From contig NZ_JBEGII010000001.1 of NCBI RefSeq assembly GCF_040675875.1, forward strand, positions 3,720,001 to 3,784,000: a stretch of DNA of 64,000 nt. Direction: 5' to 3'. Positions 40,368-49,857 of this stretch are shown in pieces; position 1 is the stretch's first letter; every line of letters starts with the position of its first letter. The notes below the pieces were generated by a model, which worked only from the letters and a program-made list of their open reading frames with translations, was not told where the DNA came from and did no database searches. Made by a program: the position numbers and the translations under genes. The DNA comes from Microbacterium sp. LWO12-1.2. GTDB lineage: Bacteria > Actinomycetota > Actinomycetes > Actinomycetales > Microbacteriaceae.

Positions 40368-41609
40368 ATGACGGACGAGACGGTCACCTGGCGCGATCGG
40401 GCTTTTCCTGACGTCGGTGTGCGGCTGGCTGAGGTCGGTGCGCAGGGGTGGCACCTCTTGAACGGCGACTTCCACCTGCCGGTTGCCGCGCTTCGGGAGA
40501 CTGCGATCGAACGCAACCTCGCACTGATGCGGGAGTACTGCCTGCGGCATGACGTTCTGATCGCGCCGCACGCGAAGACCACGATGAGCCCGGCGCTCGT
40601 CGAACGGCAGCTCGCCGCCGGGGCATGGGGGATCACGGTCGCCAACGTCCAGCAGGCGAGGGTTTTCATCGCGGCGGGAGTGCGGCGCGTCCTCATCGCC
40701 AATCCGGTCGTCGGCCCCGCTGATCTCACCTACCTCGCCGACTGTCAGCAGGCGGACCCCGAGCTCCAGGTGCTGCTTCTGGTCGACTCCGTCGAGACGG
40801 TCGCCGTCCTCGCCGACCGGGCGAGAGCTGCGCACGGCCACCTCGGACCCCAACCCGTGATGATCGAGCTCGGCTATGCCGGCGGACGGGGAGGGGTGCG
40901 GTCCACAGACGAGGCCGTGCGCGTGGCGCAGGCTGTTCGCGACGCCGACGGCCTGGACCTCGTGGGCATCGAAGGATTCGAAGGGCTCGTGTCCGGAGCC
41001 GACCTCCCCGCGCGTCGACGCCACGCCGCGGAGTTCCTCGAGTGGTCCGCGAGCGTGCTCCACGATCTCCTGGACCGCGGGTTGCTTCCTGTGCACGGCT
41101 CCCTGGCGTCATTCGGCGGCAGTTCGTACTTCGACCTCGTCGTCGAGGAGTTCCGAGGACGATGGAGCGGGGGGCGCATCGAGGTGGTGCTGCGCAGCGG
41201 GTGCTACGTCACGCACGACCACGGCCTCTACGCACGCACCTCGCCCTTCGTCGGCCACGATCCGGCGCCGCTGCCGGCGCTCGAAGTGTGGGCCGAGGTG
41301 TTGTCGCGCCCGGAGCCGGGCCGCGCGGTCCTCGGCGCCGGTCGCCGTGACGTCTCGACCGACGCGGATCTGCCGCTGCCCTTCGCCGTCCGCCGCGACG
41401 GCCGCACGCAGCCCGTCGAAGGGCTCCAGGTCACCGGGGTCAATGACCAGCACGCGATGGTCTCCGTCCCGGAGCATGTCTCTCTCGAGGTCGGTGACCT
41501 CGTGGGTCTCGGCGTCTCCCACCCCTGCACGACTTTCGACAAGTGGCGGCTCATTCCGGTCGTCACAGACACATACGAGGTGACAGATGCCGTCCGTACC
41601 TACTTCTGA
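40368..41609 (+). CDS. D-serine dehydratase / D-threonine aldolase-like PLP enzyme
   Basis: The 413-residue fold-type III PLP enzyme has the cofactor Lys70 in IAPHAKTTMSP. The C-terminal zinc motif HPC (His385, Cys387) in SHPCTTFDKW is the hallmark of eukaryotic-type D-serine dehydratases and D-threonine aldolases. It should deaminate or cleave a D-amino acid with a beta-hydroxyl in the cytoplasm. The ATG at 40368 follows GAGGAG. The downstream M20 peptidase gene overlaps its end by 23 bases, so both are co-translated. It opens the D-amino-acid and peptide locus. Confidence 0.87.
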   Translation: MTDETVTWRDRAFPDVGVRLAEVGAQGWHLLNGDFHLPVAALRETAIERNLALMREYCLRHDVLIAPHAKTTMSPALVERQLAAGAWGITVANVQQARVFIAAGVRRVLIANPVVGPADLTYLADCQQADPELQVLLLVDSVETVAVLADRARAAHGHLGPQPVMIELGYAGGRGGVRSTDEAVRVAQAVRDADGLDLVGIEGFEGLVSGADLPARRRHAAEFLEWSASVLHDLLDRGLLPVHGSLASFGGSSYFDLVVEEFRGRWSGGRIEVVLRSGCYVTHDHGLYARTSPFVGHDPAPLPALEVWAEVLSRPEPGRAVLGAGRRDVSTDADLPLPFAVRRDGRTQPVEGLQVTGVNDQHAMVSVPEHVSLEVGDLVGLGVSHPCTTFDKWRLIPVVTDTYEVTDAVRTYF

Positions 41610-42750
41610 TCCGGGCCAGATCCTCGAGGATTCACGCTTCGACCTCGCGGATTTCTTTGCGGATCTGGAGCGCTTGGTGACGATCGAGTCACCGTCGGCT
41701 GATCACGACGCCATCGCCCGCTCTGCCGTGGTCCTCTCCGATGTCATCCAGCGCCGGCTGGGCAGGCGCCCCGAGATCCTGCGGGTCGACGGGGTCGACC
41801 ACGTCGTGTTGCAGGGCCGTGAGAGCCGGGTGCTGCTGCTCGGCCACCACGACACGGTCTGGCCGATCGGAAGTCTGGCGGAGTTGCCGTTCACGGTGGA
41901 GGGCGGAGTCATCCGGGGCCCCGGATGCTTCGACATGCTGGTCGGGGTCGTGCAGATCGTGCATGCGCTCGCGATGCTCCGCGACAGGCACGGTGACGAA
42001 GTGCTCGACCAGGTCACCGTGTTGGTGACCGGTGATGAGGAAGTCGGATCCCTCACCTCACGCGATCTGATCGAGTCGAGGGCCGCCGGGTGCCGCGCCG
42101 CCCTCGTGCTCGAGGCCGCCGGGCCCGGCGGCGCGCTCAAGACCGAGCGCAAGGGAGTGTCTTTGTACGAACTCGAGGTGCGCGGGCGGGCGGCGCACAG
42201 CGGGCTGGAGCCCGAACGAGGGATCAACGCCACAGTCGGCGTGGCGCACCTCGTCATCGCCCTGGCAGACCTTGCCGATCCTGCGGTCGGCACCACTGTC
42301 ACGCCCACGCTCCTGTCATCCGGCACGACAGGCAACACGGTGCCCGACCGGGCCACTGTCGCGGTCGACGTCAGAGCGGCCACCGTCGCTGAGCAGGAGC
42401 GGGTCGACACCGCGATGAGAGCGCTGCGCCTCGGCGTCGAGGGGGCGACGTTCGTCGTGCACGGCGGGGTCAACCGTCCTCCCCTGGAAGCCGCGGCATC
42501 CGCCGACCTCTTCGCGCGTGCGGCAGCACTGGCCGCAGAGCTCGGCCATCCGCCGCTCGTGGGGATGGCCGTGGGAGGCGCGTCGGACGGCAACTTCACG
42601 GCCGGTGCGGGTGTCGCCACTCTCGATGGACTCGGAGCCGTCGGCGGAGGCGCGCACGCCCGCGACGAACACGCGGAGGTCAGCGCGATTCGGCCGCGCA
42701 CCGAGCTGCTGGCAGCCCTGGTGCGCGACCTGATCAGCGACGGTTCGTGA
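41587..42750 (+). CDS. M20 family metallopeptidase
   Basis: The 387-residue protein has LLLGHHDTVWPIG with the first metal ligand His87 and Asp89, GPGCFDMLVG with bridging Asp116, and the catalytic GDEEVGS (Glu151/Glu152). A dimerisation domain follows (RGRAAHSGLEPERGINA). It is closest in layout to carboxypeptidase G2/ArgE-like enzymes that remove C-terminal residues or N-acyl groups. The usual Gly-Gly after the bridging Asp is replaced (DMLVG). In this locus it may deacylate N-acyl amino acids or cut small peptides. Its 3' end overlaps the convergent M55 gene by 17 bases. Confidence 0.87.
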   Translation: MPSVPTSDPGQILEDSRFDLADFFADLERLVTIESPSADHDAIARSAVVLSDVIQRRLGRRPEILRVDGVDHVVLQGRESRVLLLGHHDTVWPIGSLAELPFTVEGGVIRGPGCFDMLVGVVQIVHALAMLRDRHGDEVLDQVTVLVTGDEEVGSLTSRDLIESRAAGCRAALVLEAAGPGGALKTERKGVSLYELEVRGRAAHSGLEPERGINATVGVAHLVIALADLADPAVGTTVTPTLLSSGTTGNTVPDRATVAVDVRAATVAEQERVDTAMRALRLGVEGATFVVHGGVNRPPLEAAASADLFARAAALAAELGHPPLVGMAVGGASDGNFTAGAGVATLDGLGAVGGGAHARDEHAEVSAIRPRTELLAALVRDLISDGS

Positions 42751-43579
42751 GCACCTGCCGAGCGTTCTCGCTGCCCTGCGCCAGTTCGTAGAGAACGGTG
42801 ATGAGCCCCAGCAGATCCGCGGCGTTGTCGAGCACCGCGGTGATGGTGCGGTCCGCGGTGCGCAGGCACCCGGGGATGCAGGCGCCGAGCTCAGCGGCAA
42901 CGGGCGACGGCATGTCGACTTCGAGGGTGAGGGGGAGCGCCGTGACGGGTCGGTGGAGCGAGGCCGCGTCGGCGACCGCGCGGGCGGCTCCTTCGCGCAC
43001 CAGCTCGCGGGCGATGCTCGGCGCGACCGTGTCGGTGGCGGAGAATCCGTGGGCTGTCTTGACCGTCACGATCGTCGCACCTGCGAACACGTCGGAGGCG
43101 ATCGCGCCGATCACGTCGTCGCCCGTGACGAGTCCGACCGGCACGCCGAGGGACGCGGCGTAGATCGCGTTGACCTCGGCCTCCGAGACGCGGGATCCAT
43201 TGATCCTCACTTCGCCGAAATGGGCGGAGAAGGTGTGGGCCAGGACCCCCGGTGCGCCCGCCGGCGCGTGGTAACCCACGAACAGGGCGACATCGCAGTC
43301 CTCGGTGAGGCCCTCAGCCATGCACTGCGCCTTCGGCGAGCCGAAGACGAGGCGGGCGCGCGGGTCGAGCCGGTCGTGCAGCAGATTGTCCATCGTGCCG
43401 TGGGAGTCGTTGACGAGCACACTCGTCGCCCCGCCCTCGAAGGCCCCGGCGATCGCCGCGTTGGCCTCGTGCGTCATGAGCTCCTGGGCTCTGGCGTATC
43501 CGGTGCCGCCGCGGACGACCTGGTCGAGGGTTGCCACACCGGCGATGCCCTCCATGTCGATCGAGATGTAGACCTTCAC
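42734..43579 (-). CDS. M55 family D-aminopeptidase, DppA-like
   Basis: The 281-residue protein carries every DppA landmark at the same residue numbers as the B. subtilis enzyme: zinc ligands Asp8, Glu10, His60, His104 and Glu133, and the candidate nucleophile His115 (GVLAHTFSAH). DppA is a self-compartmentalising decamer that releases N-terminal D-amino acids, above all from D-Ala-D-Ala. The GTG at 43579 follows GAGGAG. It stands opposite the D-amino-acid deaminase and peptidase genes and divergent to a PucR regulator, so it belongs functionally to the scavenging locus. Confidence 0.93.
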   Translation of the reverse strand: MKVYISIDMEGIAGVATLDQVVRGGTGYARAQELMTHEANAAIAGAFEGGATSVLVNDSHGTMDNLLHDRLDPRARLVFGSPKAQCMAEGLTEDCDVALFVGYHAPAGAPGVLAHTFSAHFGEVRINGSRVSEAEVNAIYAASLGVPVGLVTGDDVIGAIASDVFAGATIVTVKTAHGFSATDTVAPSIARELVREGAARAVADAASLHRPVTALPLTLEVDMPSPVAAELGACIPGCLRTADRTITAVLDNAADLLGLITVLYELAQGSENARQVLTNRR

Positions 43580-43689
43580 CCTTGACTCCTCATGCTCATA
43601 GGCGGACTCTAGCCATTCTCGCTTCGGCGACCGCACTGGCGATCGTGCGATCGACCAGTATCGAGGACCTCCTGCTGTACGCTCATCCC

Positions 43690-45306
43690 ATGTCGGCCGC
43701 GACGTTCACGACAAACCTGGGGCAGCTGACCGAGCGCCTGGGGACGACTCTGCTCACCCTCGAAGCGGGGCGGGCGCAGGCTGCGCGCCCCGTGTCGACC
43801 GTCGTGCTGCACGATCCGCTGGATCCGCCGGAGATCACGCAGGACGCGATCGTGCTGGCGGTGGCGGTGGCGACCGATGGCGACCTCGCCGATCTCGTGC
43901 GCCAGGCAGGTGAGGCGCGAGCGGCTGCACTGATCGTCCGTGAATCGCTCCCGGTGAGTCCCGAAGTCGCCGCGATCGCCGAGCAGTGCCAGCTCTCGCT
44001 CTTCGGTCTGGTGCGGGGCGCGTCGTGGGTCCAGGTCGCGACCCTGCTCATCAGCGCCCTCAACCTCGGCCCGGCCGGAGCGGAGCAGGGCGCCAACGAC
44101 CCCGCGCGCGATCTCTTCACGCTCGCCGACTCCGTGTCGGCGTTGCTGGGCGCGCCGGTCACGATCGAAGACCGCTCCTCGCGGGTCGTGGCTTTCTCGG
44201 CCAACCAGCTCGGCACGGATGAAGCGCGCCGCCTCACCATCCTCGGGCTTCAGGTGCCCGAGGTGTACAGCAATCATCAGCGCACGCAGGGCGTCTTCCC
44301 GCTCATCTACGGCTCCGATCGCCCCATCTTCCTGGCCAAGCCGGCGCCCGACACGATGCCGCGAGTAGCGATGCGCATTGCGGCGGGCGACGAGGTGCTG
44401 GGGTCGATCTGGGCAGTGACGCCAGAGCCCTTCGACGCCGAACGCGAGCTCCGCATGATCGAAGCTGCGCAGGTCGTGGGCCTGGCCATGTTGCGCGCAC
44501 GGGTCAGCACGGATGCCGCGGAGCGGGTGGCGGAGTCCCTGGGGATGATGCTCCTCGACGGAGGCTCATCGGCACGCGAAGCCGCGCAGCAGCTCGGCTT
44601 CGAGAGATCGCCTGCGTGCGTCCTGGTACTGGGGCCGCTTCAGGACGAGGACGAGATCCGCACGGTCTCCGACACGCAGCGCGCCGCTGCGGCGCTCCGC
44701 ATGCATCTACGCTCCGTGCACCCGCGTGCGATCGCGATCCCGATAGGTGGGCTCGTATACGCGGTCGTGCCTTTGCGCAGTACCGATGAACCCGCGGTCG
44801 CGGCGGTCGAACGTCTTGCGACGGAGTTCGTCGGGCGGCTCGACACCTCGACGGAGTTCTGCGCCGGCCTCGGAGACGCCGTGACCGATGTGAGCGGTCT
44901 GTCCCTCTCTCGGCGCAATGCCGAGGCTGCGCTGCGCGTACTGCGCTCCCGACCGCAGCGCGCCGGTCGAGCAGCCAGGTTCTCCGATGTGCAGATCGAC
45001 GCCCTCATGTTCCGGATCGGTGACCTGCTCGCCGCCGACGGTGTCACGCTCGACGGACCGCTCGTCGTGCTTCGCGAGTATGACGTGTCCCACCGCACCG
45101 AGCTGGTGGTGACCCTCCGGGCCTGGCTCGAGCACTTCGGCGACGTGATCGCCGCAGCTCGCGAGGTCCACATCCACAAGAACACGTTCCGCTATCGGCT
45201 CGAGCGCATCGAGACGATCACGGGGGCGGACCTTCGCGATCCGGACACTCGTTTCGGCTTGCTACTGCAGCTGCGGCTCGAGGCGCTTCTCGCATCGTCC
45301 CATTGA
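43690..45306 (+). CDS. PucR/CdaR family transcriptional regulator
   Basis: The 538-residue regulator has an N-terminal PucR-type sensor half (about 1-150), a middle GGDEF-like CdaR region, and a C-terminal helix-turn-helix (EVHIHKNTFRYRLERIETITGADL). Relatives activate genes for purine, amino-acid or carbohydrate breakdown when an inducer is present. The ATG at 43690 is the first after the divergent M55 start. Its position between the M55 gene and the oligopeptide ABC operon makes both likely targets. The inducer is unknown. Confidence 0.88.
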   Translation: MSAATFTTNLGQLTERLGTTLLTLEAGRAQAARPVSTVVLHDPLDPPEITQDAIVLAVAVATDGDLADLVRQAGEARAAALIVRESLPVSPEVAAIAEQCQLSLFGLVRGASWVQVATLLISALNLGPAGAEQGANDPARDLFTLADSVSALLGAPVTIEDRSSRVVAFSANQLGTDEARRLTILGLQVPEVYSNHQRTQGVFPLIYGSDRPIFLAKPAPDTMPRVAMRIAAGDEVLGSIWAVTPEPFDAERELRMIEAAQVVGLAMLRARVSTDAAERVAESLGMMLLDGGSSAREAAQQLGFERSPACVLVLGPLQDEDEIRTVSDTQRAAAALRMHLRSVHPRAIAIPIGGLVYAVVPLRSTDEPAVAAVERLATEFVGRLDTSTEFCAGLGDAVTDVSGLSLSRRNAEAALRVLRSRPQRAGRAARFSDVQIDALMFRIGDLLAADGVTLDGPLVVLREYDVSHRTELVVTLRAWLEHFGDVIAAAREVHIHKNTFRYRLERIETITGADLRDPDTRFGLLLQLRLEALLASSH

Positions 45307-45471
45307 CGCCGCCGCCGTATCGCTCCAGCGGGAGGCGGATCTCGCCTTCGTATCGGTCGATCATCCAATCGAGATCGCGATTCATCGGCTGAACGTACGA
45401 TGAGCGATCTCCGGGCGCGAGTGAAACTGTGAGGAACATCAGTCCATTCAGATCAATGGCGGTCCCGAATC

Positions 45472-47016
45472 ATGAGAACCCGAACTTATGCACTCCCGCT
45501 CCTTCTCGCCGTGGCGCTCGGTGTCACCGCATGCAGCGGCCCGCCCTCGTCGGACGAGGGCTTCACGAAGAACGGCGCCTTCGCGGTCGCCATCAATTCG
45601 GACCCCGGTGATCTGAACCCGTTGACGACGAACATCGTCAACGCGCAGATCGTGGGCGCCTACTCCTACGACTCGCTCCTGTTCGTCGACCCGGAGACGG
45701 TGAAGCCCGAGGCCTACCTCGCGGAGAGCTGGACCGAGAGCCCGACCGAGGTCACCTACACGCTGCGTGACGGCATCACCTGCGCCGACGGCACGCCGTT
45801 CACGGCGGAGACCGCCGCGGCGAATCTGAACTGGATCCTCGATCCGGCCAACGAGTCGCCGCGACGGGAATCGGTGGTGCCCGCAGATGCCACCATCACG
45901 GCCGAGGGCAACACCCTCACGGTCACGACCACGTCGCCGCGCCCCTTCATGCTCTACGACCTCGGCAGCCAGCAGATGGTGTGCGACGCGGGTCTCGCCG
46001 ATCCTTCCAGCCTCTCCGCAGGCAGCAACGGCACCGGTCTCTTCCAGATCGATGATGTCGTCGCCGGCGACTCGATCACGCTGACGCGCCGCGACGGCTA
46101 TGAGTGGGGTCCCAAGGACACGACGAGCTCGACCGAGGGCGTTCCGAAGACCGTGACCATCAAGATCGTGCCGAGCCCGTCGACGGCGGCCAACCTGCTG
46201 CGTTCGGGTGGGCTCAACGCGGCGGTCGTCAGCGGGAAGGACGAGGAACGACTGGGCGAGCTGACGTCGATGTCCTCGCCGACGATCTCCGGAATGATCA
46301 TCTACAACCACAACGCCGAGATGCCCACCGCCGACGCCGACGTGCGCAGAGCGCTCACGCAGGCGATCGATCTCGACACGCTCACCGACATCCTCACCGA
46401 GGGTAAGGGCGAACGAGCCACGTCACTGCTCGGTGAAGAACCGAGCCTGTGCAGCTACGACTCGATCGATGGGACTCTGCCGACCTACGATGCCGAGGCC
46501 GCGGCCACGGCGTTGACCGGGGTCAAGGGCGCCGAGATCACGCTCATCTACGACAACAGCACTGCTTCCCGGAGCGCAGCGGCGGAGTACGTCGCCACGC
46601 AGTGGGAGGACGCCGGGGTCAAGGTCACCCTCGACGGTGGCGACGAGAACTACGTCCTCGCCAACACCTTCGCCGCAGAAGACCCGACCAAATGGACGGC
46701 CAGCCTCGGTCTGATCCTGCAGTCGGGCACGCCGGCGATCTTCCCGCAGTATCTGAGTGGTCCGGTGCCCCCCGACGGCACGAACTTCGCCGGGATCGAG
46801 AACGAGGCCTACGTGGAGGCCGCCACCGCAGCCGCCGACCTGGCGGGCGACGAGGCGTGCAACACCTGGCGCGACGCCGAGGCCGCCCTGTTCGACGCCG
46901 CAGACCTCGTCCCGGTCTCGATGACGCCGTTCAAGATGTACTTCAACGGGGCGGAGTCGATCATCCGGCCGGTCGGCGGATACCTGCCCGGTGCGGCGAT
47001 CCGCGTCCTTTCATGA
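45472..47016 (+). CDS. Oligopeptide ABC transporter substrate-binding lipoprotein
   Basis: The 514-residue family 5 solute-binding protein has a signal peptide with lipobox VTAC (lipidated Cys21). It then follows the DppA/OppA pattern (DPGDLNPLTTNIVNAQIVGAYSYDSLL, YTLRDGITCADGTPFTAETAAANLNWI, ADVRRALTQAIDLDTL). It captures peptides or similar solutes outside the membrane for the permeases encoded next. It is the first gene of a coupled unit; its stop overlaps the first permease start (ATGA). The nearby M55 and D-amino-acid enzymes suggest D-residue-containing peptides as ligand, by inference. Confidence 0.92.
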   Translation: MRTRTYALPLLLAVALGVTACSGPPSSDEGFTKNGAFAVAINSDPGDLNPLTTNIVNAQIVGAYSYDSLLFVDPETVKPEAYLAESWTESPTEVTYTLRDGITCADGTPFTAETAAANLNWILDPANESPRRESVVPADATITAEGNTLTVTTTSPRPFMLYDLGSQQMVCDAGLADPSSLSAGSNGTGLFQIDDVVAGDSITLTRRDGYEWGPKDTTSSTEGVPKTVTIKIVPSPSTAANLLRSGGLNAAVVSGKDEERLGELTSMSSPTISGMIIYNHNAEMPTADADVRRALTQAIDLDTLTDILTEGKGERATSLLGEEPSLCSYDSIDGTLPTYDAEAAATALTGVKGAEITLIYDNSTASRSAAAEYVATQWEDAGVKVTLDGGDENYVLANTFAAEDPTKWTASLGLILQSGTPAIFPQYLSGPVPPDGTNFAGIENEAYVEAATAAADLAGDEACNTWRDAEAALFDAADLVPVSMTPFKMYFNGAESIIRPVGGYLPGAAIRVLS

Positions 47017-48029
47017 CCACCACGCTGCCCCGGACGGATGCCCTGGCAACCGTCCGGGGTCGGCGGTCCCGCTCCTCCCGGGGCGGGGCCGTCGGGGCCT
47101 TCCTCCTGCGCCGGGTCATCCGCCTGTTCTGGTCGGTGGTCGCGCTCGTGACCGTCGTCTTCCTCATGGTGCGCATGATCCCCGGAGACCCGGTGCGCAA
47201 TGCGCTCGGCACCAACGCCACCGCCGCGGTCGTCGAAGCCCGTCGTGAGAGCCTCGGGCTCAACGACCCGCTCTGGCAGCAGTACCTCTCCTTCTGGAAA
47301 GGGCTGCTGACCGGGAGCCTGGGCGACTCGTTCTCGCTGAACCTCCCGGTCACCACGATCCTCGAACAGCGCCTTCCGGCGACACTCGAACTCGCGTTCC
47401 TGTCGCTCGCGACCGTGCTGGTGGTCTCGATCCCGCTGGGCATCGTGATCGCCGCGCTGACCCGTGGCGGGCGTCGACCCGGCCTCGACGTGGCTTACAC
47501 CTCGGTCAGCGGACTGGTCGCCGTCATCCCGGAGTTCGTGATCGGCGTCGCCCTGGTGTACGTGTTCGCCGTGCAGACGACACTGCTGCCGGTCGCCGGT
47601 CGTGAGGGCCCGAACTCCTACGTGCTGCCCGTGCTCGCGCTGTCGATCGGGCTCATCGCGGGCGTCTCCCGCATCGTGCGCGTCGAAGCGCTCACGGTCT
47701 TCTCGCAGGACTACATCCGCACCGCCCGCGCCAAGCGCATGTCGCGGCGTCGCCTCTACCTGAATCACGCGCTGCCCAACCTCGTGACTCCCTCTCTCAC
47801 GGTCGGCGGTCTCGTGCTCGGCTCGCTCGTCGCCGGCACCGTGCTCGTGGAGACGATCTTCTCGTGGCCGGGACTCGGACTCACGATCGTGGACGCGGTG
47901 CGGAGCAAGGACTTCCCGCTCGCGCAGGGCATCGTGCTCGTCTACGGGCTGATCGTCCTCGTCGCGAACCTCCTCATCGACTTCGTCCTGGTGTGTCTCG
48001 ACCCACGCTCGACGCTGAAGGACGCCTGA
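47013..48029 (+). CDS. Peptide ABC transporter permease, DppB-like
   Basis: The 338-residue inner-membrane subunit has about six helices, the DppB-type N-terminal segment (FLLRRVIRLFWSVVALVTVVFLMVRMIPGDPV), and the ATPase-contacting EAA loop (TARAKRMSRRRLYLNHALPNLVTP). It pairs with the following fused permease to form the channel. The ATG lies in the stop codon of the binding-protein gene. One base separates its stop from the next gene. Confidence 0.92.
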   Translation: MTTTLPRTDALATVRGRRSRSSRGGAVGAFLLRRVIRLFWSVVALVTVVFLMVRMIPGDPVRNALGTNATAAVVEARRESLGLNDPLWQQYLSFWKGLLTGSLGDSFSLNLPVTTILEQRLPATLELAFLSLATVLVVSIPLGIVIAALTRGGRRPGLDVAYTSVSGLVAVIPEFVIGVALVYVFAVQTTLLPVAGREGPNSYVLPVLALSIGLIAGVSRIVRVEALTVFSQDYIRTARAKRMSRRRLYLNHALPNLVTPSLTVGGLVLGSLVAGTVLVETIFSWPGLGLTIVDAVRSKDFPLAQGIVLVYGLIVLVANLLIDFVLVCLDPRSTLKDA

Positions 48030-48030
48030 C

Positions 48031-49857
48031 ATGACGACTCTCCCTCCCCCGATCCCCACTGCGGCTGCCGCTTCGTCGTCCTCTCGGCATGCGCTCGTGA
48101 CAGCGCTGCGCTCGCCGTTGGGCATCGTCGCCTCCGTGCTGCTCGTGACACTGATCCTGCTCGCGACGTTCGGACCCGTCATCTGGGGCGAGACGGCGAA
48201 GGTGGCCGACCTGACCCAGCTGTCGATGGCCCCCAGCGCCGCACACCCGCTCGGCACCGACGCCGGAGGACGCGACGTGCTCGCGAGGCTGCTGAGCGCG
48301 ACGCGCATCTCGGTCGTGACAGCCGTGCTCGCGACAGCGATCGGCGTGACGCTCGGCGTCCTCCTCGGCCTGCTGCCGACCGTCGCACCGAACTGGGTGG
48401 CCCGCGTGGTCAACAGCATCCTCGGAGTCGCGCTGGCCTTTCCCTCGCTGCTGCTCGCGATCGTCGTCTCGATCATCGTGGGAGTGGGCGTGGTCAGTGT
48501 GACTCTGGCGATCGGGCTGGCGATGGCACCCGCCTACGCCCGCCTGGCGCAGACGCTCGGCGCATCCGCCGCCGGTCGGGACTACGTGGATGCCGCGCGC
48601 GTTCTGGGGGTCTCGCGCTTCCGCATCCTGACCCGGCACGTGCTCCCCAACGTCCGCGACCCGCTGATCGTCAATGCCAGCATCGGCGCCGGCACGGCGC
48701 TGGTCGCCTCGACGGGACTGTCGTTCCTGGGCCTCGGCGTGCAGGCACCGGACTACGACTGGGGACGGATGCTCAATGAGAGCCTCGATGGCATCTTCGT
48801 CAACGCGGCCCCCACTCTCGGGCTGTCTGCGGCGATCGTGTTCGCCGGTGTGACATTCGCCCTGGTGGGTGAGACCCTCGCGCGTGCCTTCGGCCTGAAC
48901 CGTTCACCGAGACGGCAGCGACGCCGTCGCGGGGCGTCGAAGAACGAGGTCGCACCGCTGCATGTGGTGGACGATCCGGTGCTGCGGGTGCGTGATCTGC
49001 AGGTGCGAGTGCCTCGCGGCGACGGCTGGGCTGAGCCCGTGCACGGTGTGAGCTTCGACGTCGGACGCGGTGAGATCGTCGGTGTCGTGGGGGAGTCGGG
49101 GTCGGGCAAGTCTCTGACCTGCATGGCTGTCGCCGCGCTACTGGAGGAACCGATCGAGGTCGTGGCGTCGACGGTGCAGTTCGAGGGGACGGAGCTGGCC
49201 TCCGGCGGACGGGTGTCGAGCCGGATCTCGTCGGCGGGCGTGGCGCATCAACTGGGCGCCCGCATGGCCTTCGTGTTCCAGGATCCGGCGACATCGCTCA
49301 ACCCCGCCCTCCACGTCGGCACGCAGGTCGCAGAGGTCGGCCTGCTGCACGGCGGACTCGACCGGAAGTCGGCCCACCGCCGTGCGGTCGACCGGCTCGA
49401 CGCGGTACGCATCCCCGATGCCTCGCAGCGCGCACAGGCCTATCCGCATGAGTTCTCCGGAGGTATGCGCCAGCGCGCCATGATCGCGATGGGGTTGATG
49501 GGAGAGCCGGCACTGCTCATCGCCGACGAGCCGACGACCGCGCTCGACGTCACGGTGCAGCGCGAGGTCATGAGCCTGCTCGCGGAGGTCAACGAGGTCA
49601 AGGGCACGGCCCTGTTGTTCGTGTCGCACGACATCGCCTTGGTGTCGTCGTTCTGCACCCGGGTGCTCGTGATGTATCGAGGGGCGATCGTGGAGGATCT
49701 CACCGCCGCCGATCTCGCCGCCGGCCGTGCCCGGCATCCATATACCCGTGCCCTCGTCGAGGCCATCCCGCATCTCGAAGCGGAGCCGGGCACGGCGTTC
49801 GCGACGATCGCTGAGGACGCGGAGTTCCCGACCGAGCCCGTGGGGAGCCGATCATGA
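48031..49857 (+). CDS. Fused peptide ABC permease and ATPase (DppC-DppD)
   Basis: The 608-residue fusion has a DppC-type permease at about residues 20-295 (EAA loop DAARVLGVSRFRILTRHVLPNVRDP), then an ATPase at about 310-600 with Walker A GESGSGKS, a signature FSGGMRQR, Walker B LLIADEPTTALDV and an H-loop SHD. This permease-ATPase fusion is common in actinobacterial dipeptide importers. It probably dimerises with the separate ATPase of the next gene. The next start overlaps its stop (ATGA). Confidence 0.93.
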   Translation: MTTLPPPIPTAAAASSSSRHALVTALRSPLGIVASVLLVTLILLATFGPVIWGETAKVADLTQLSMAPSAAHPLGTDAGGRDVLARLLSATRISVVTAVLATAIGVTLGVLLGLLPTVAPNWVARVVNSILGVALAFPSLLLAIVVSIIVGVGVVSVTLAIGLAMAPAYARLAQTLGASAAGRDYVDAARVLGVSRFRILTRHVLPNVRDPLIVNASIGAGTALVASTGLSFLGLGVQAPDYDWGRMLNESLDGIFVNAAPTLGLSAAIVFAGVTFALVGETLARAFGLNRSPRRQRRRRGASKNEVAPLHVVDDPVLRVRDLQVRVPRGDGWAEPVHGVSFDVGRGEIVGVVGESGSGKSLTCMAVAALLEEPIEVVASTVQFEGTELASGGRVSSRISSAGVAHQLGARMAFVFQDPATSLNPALHVGTQVAEVGLLHGGLDRKSAHRRAVDRLDAVRIPDASQRAQAYPHEFSGGMRQRAMIAMGLMGEPALLIADEPTTALDVTVQREVMSLLAEVNEVKGTALLFVSHDIALVSSFCTRVLVMYRGAIVEDLTAADLAAGRARHPYTRALVEAIPHLEAEPGTAFATIAEDAEFPTEPVGSRS

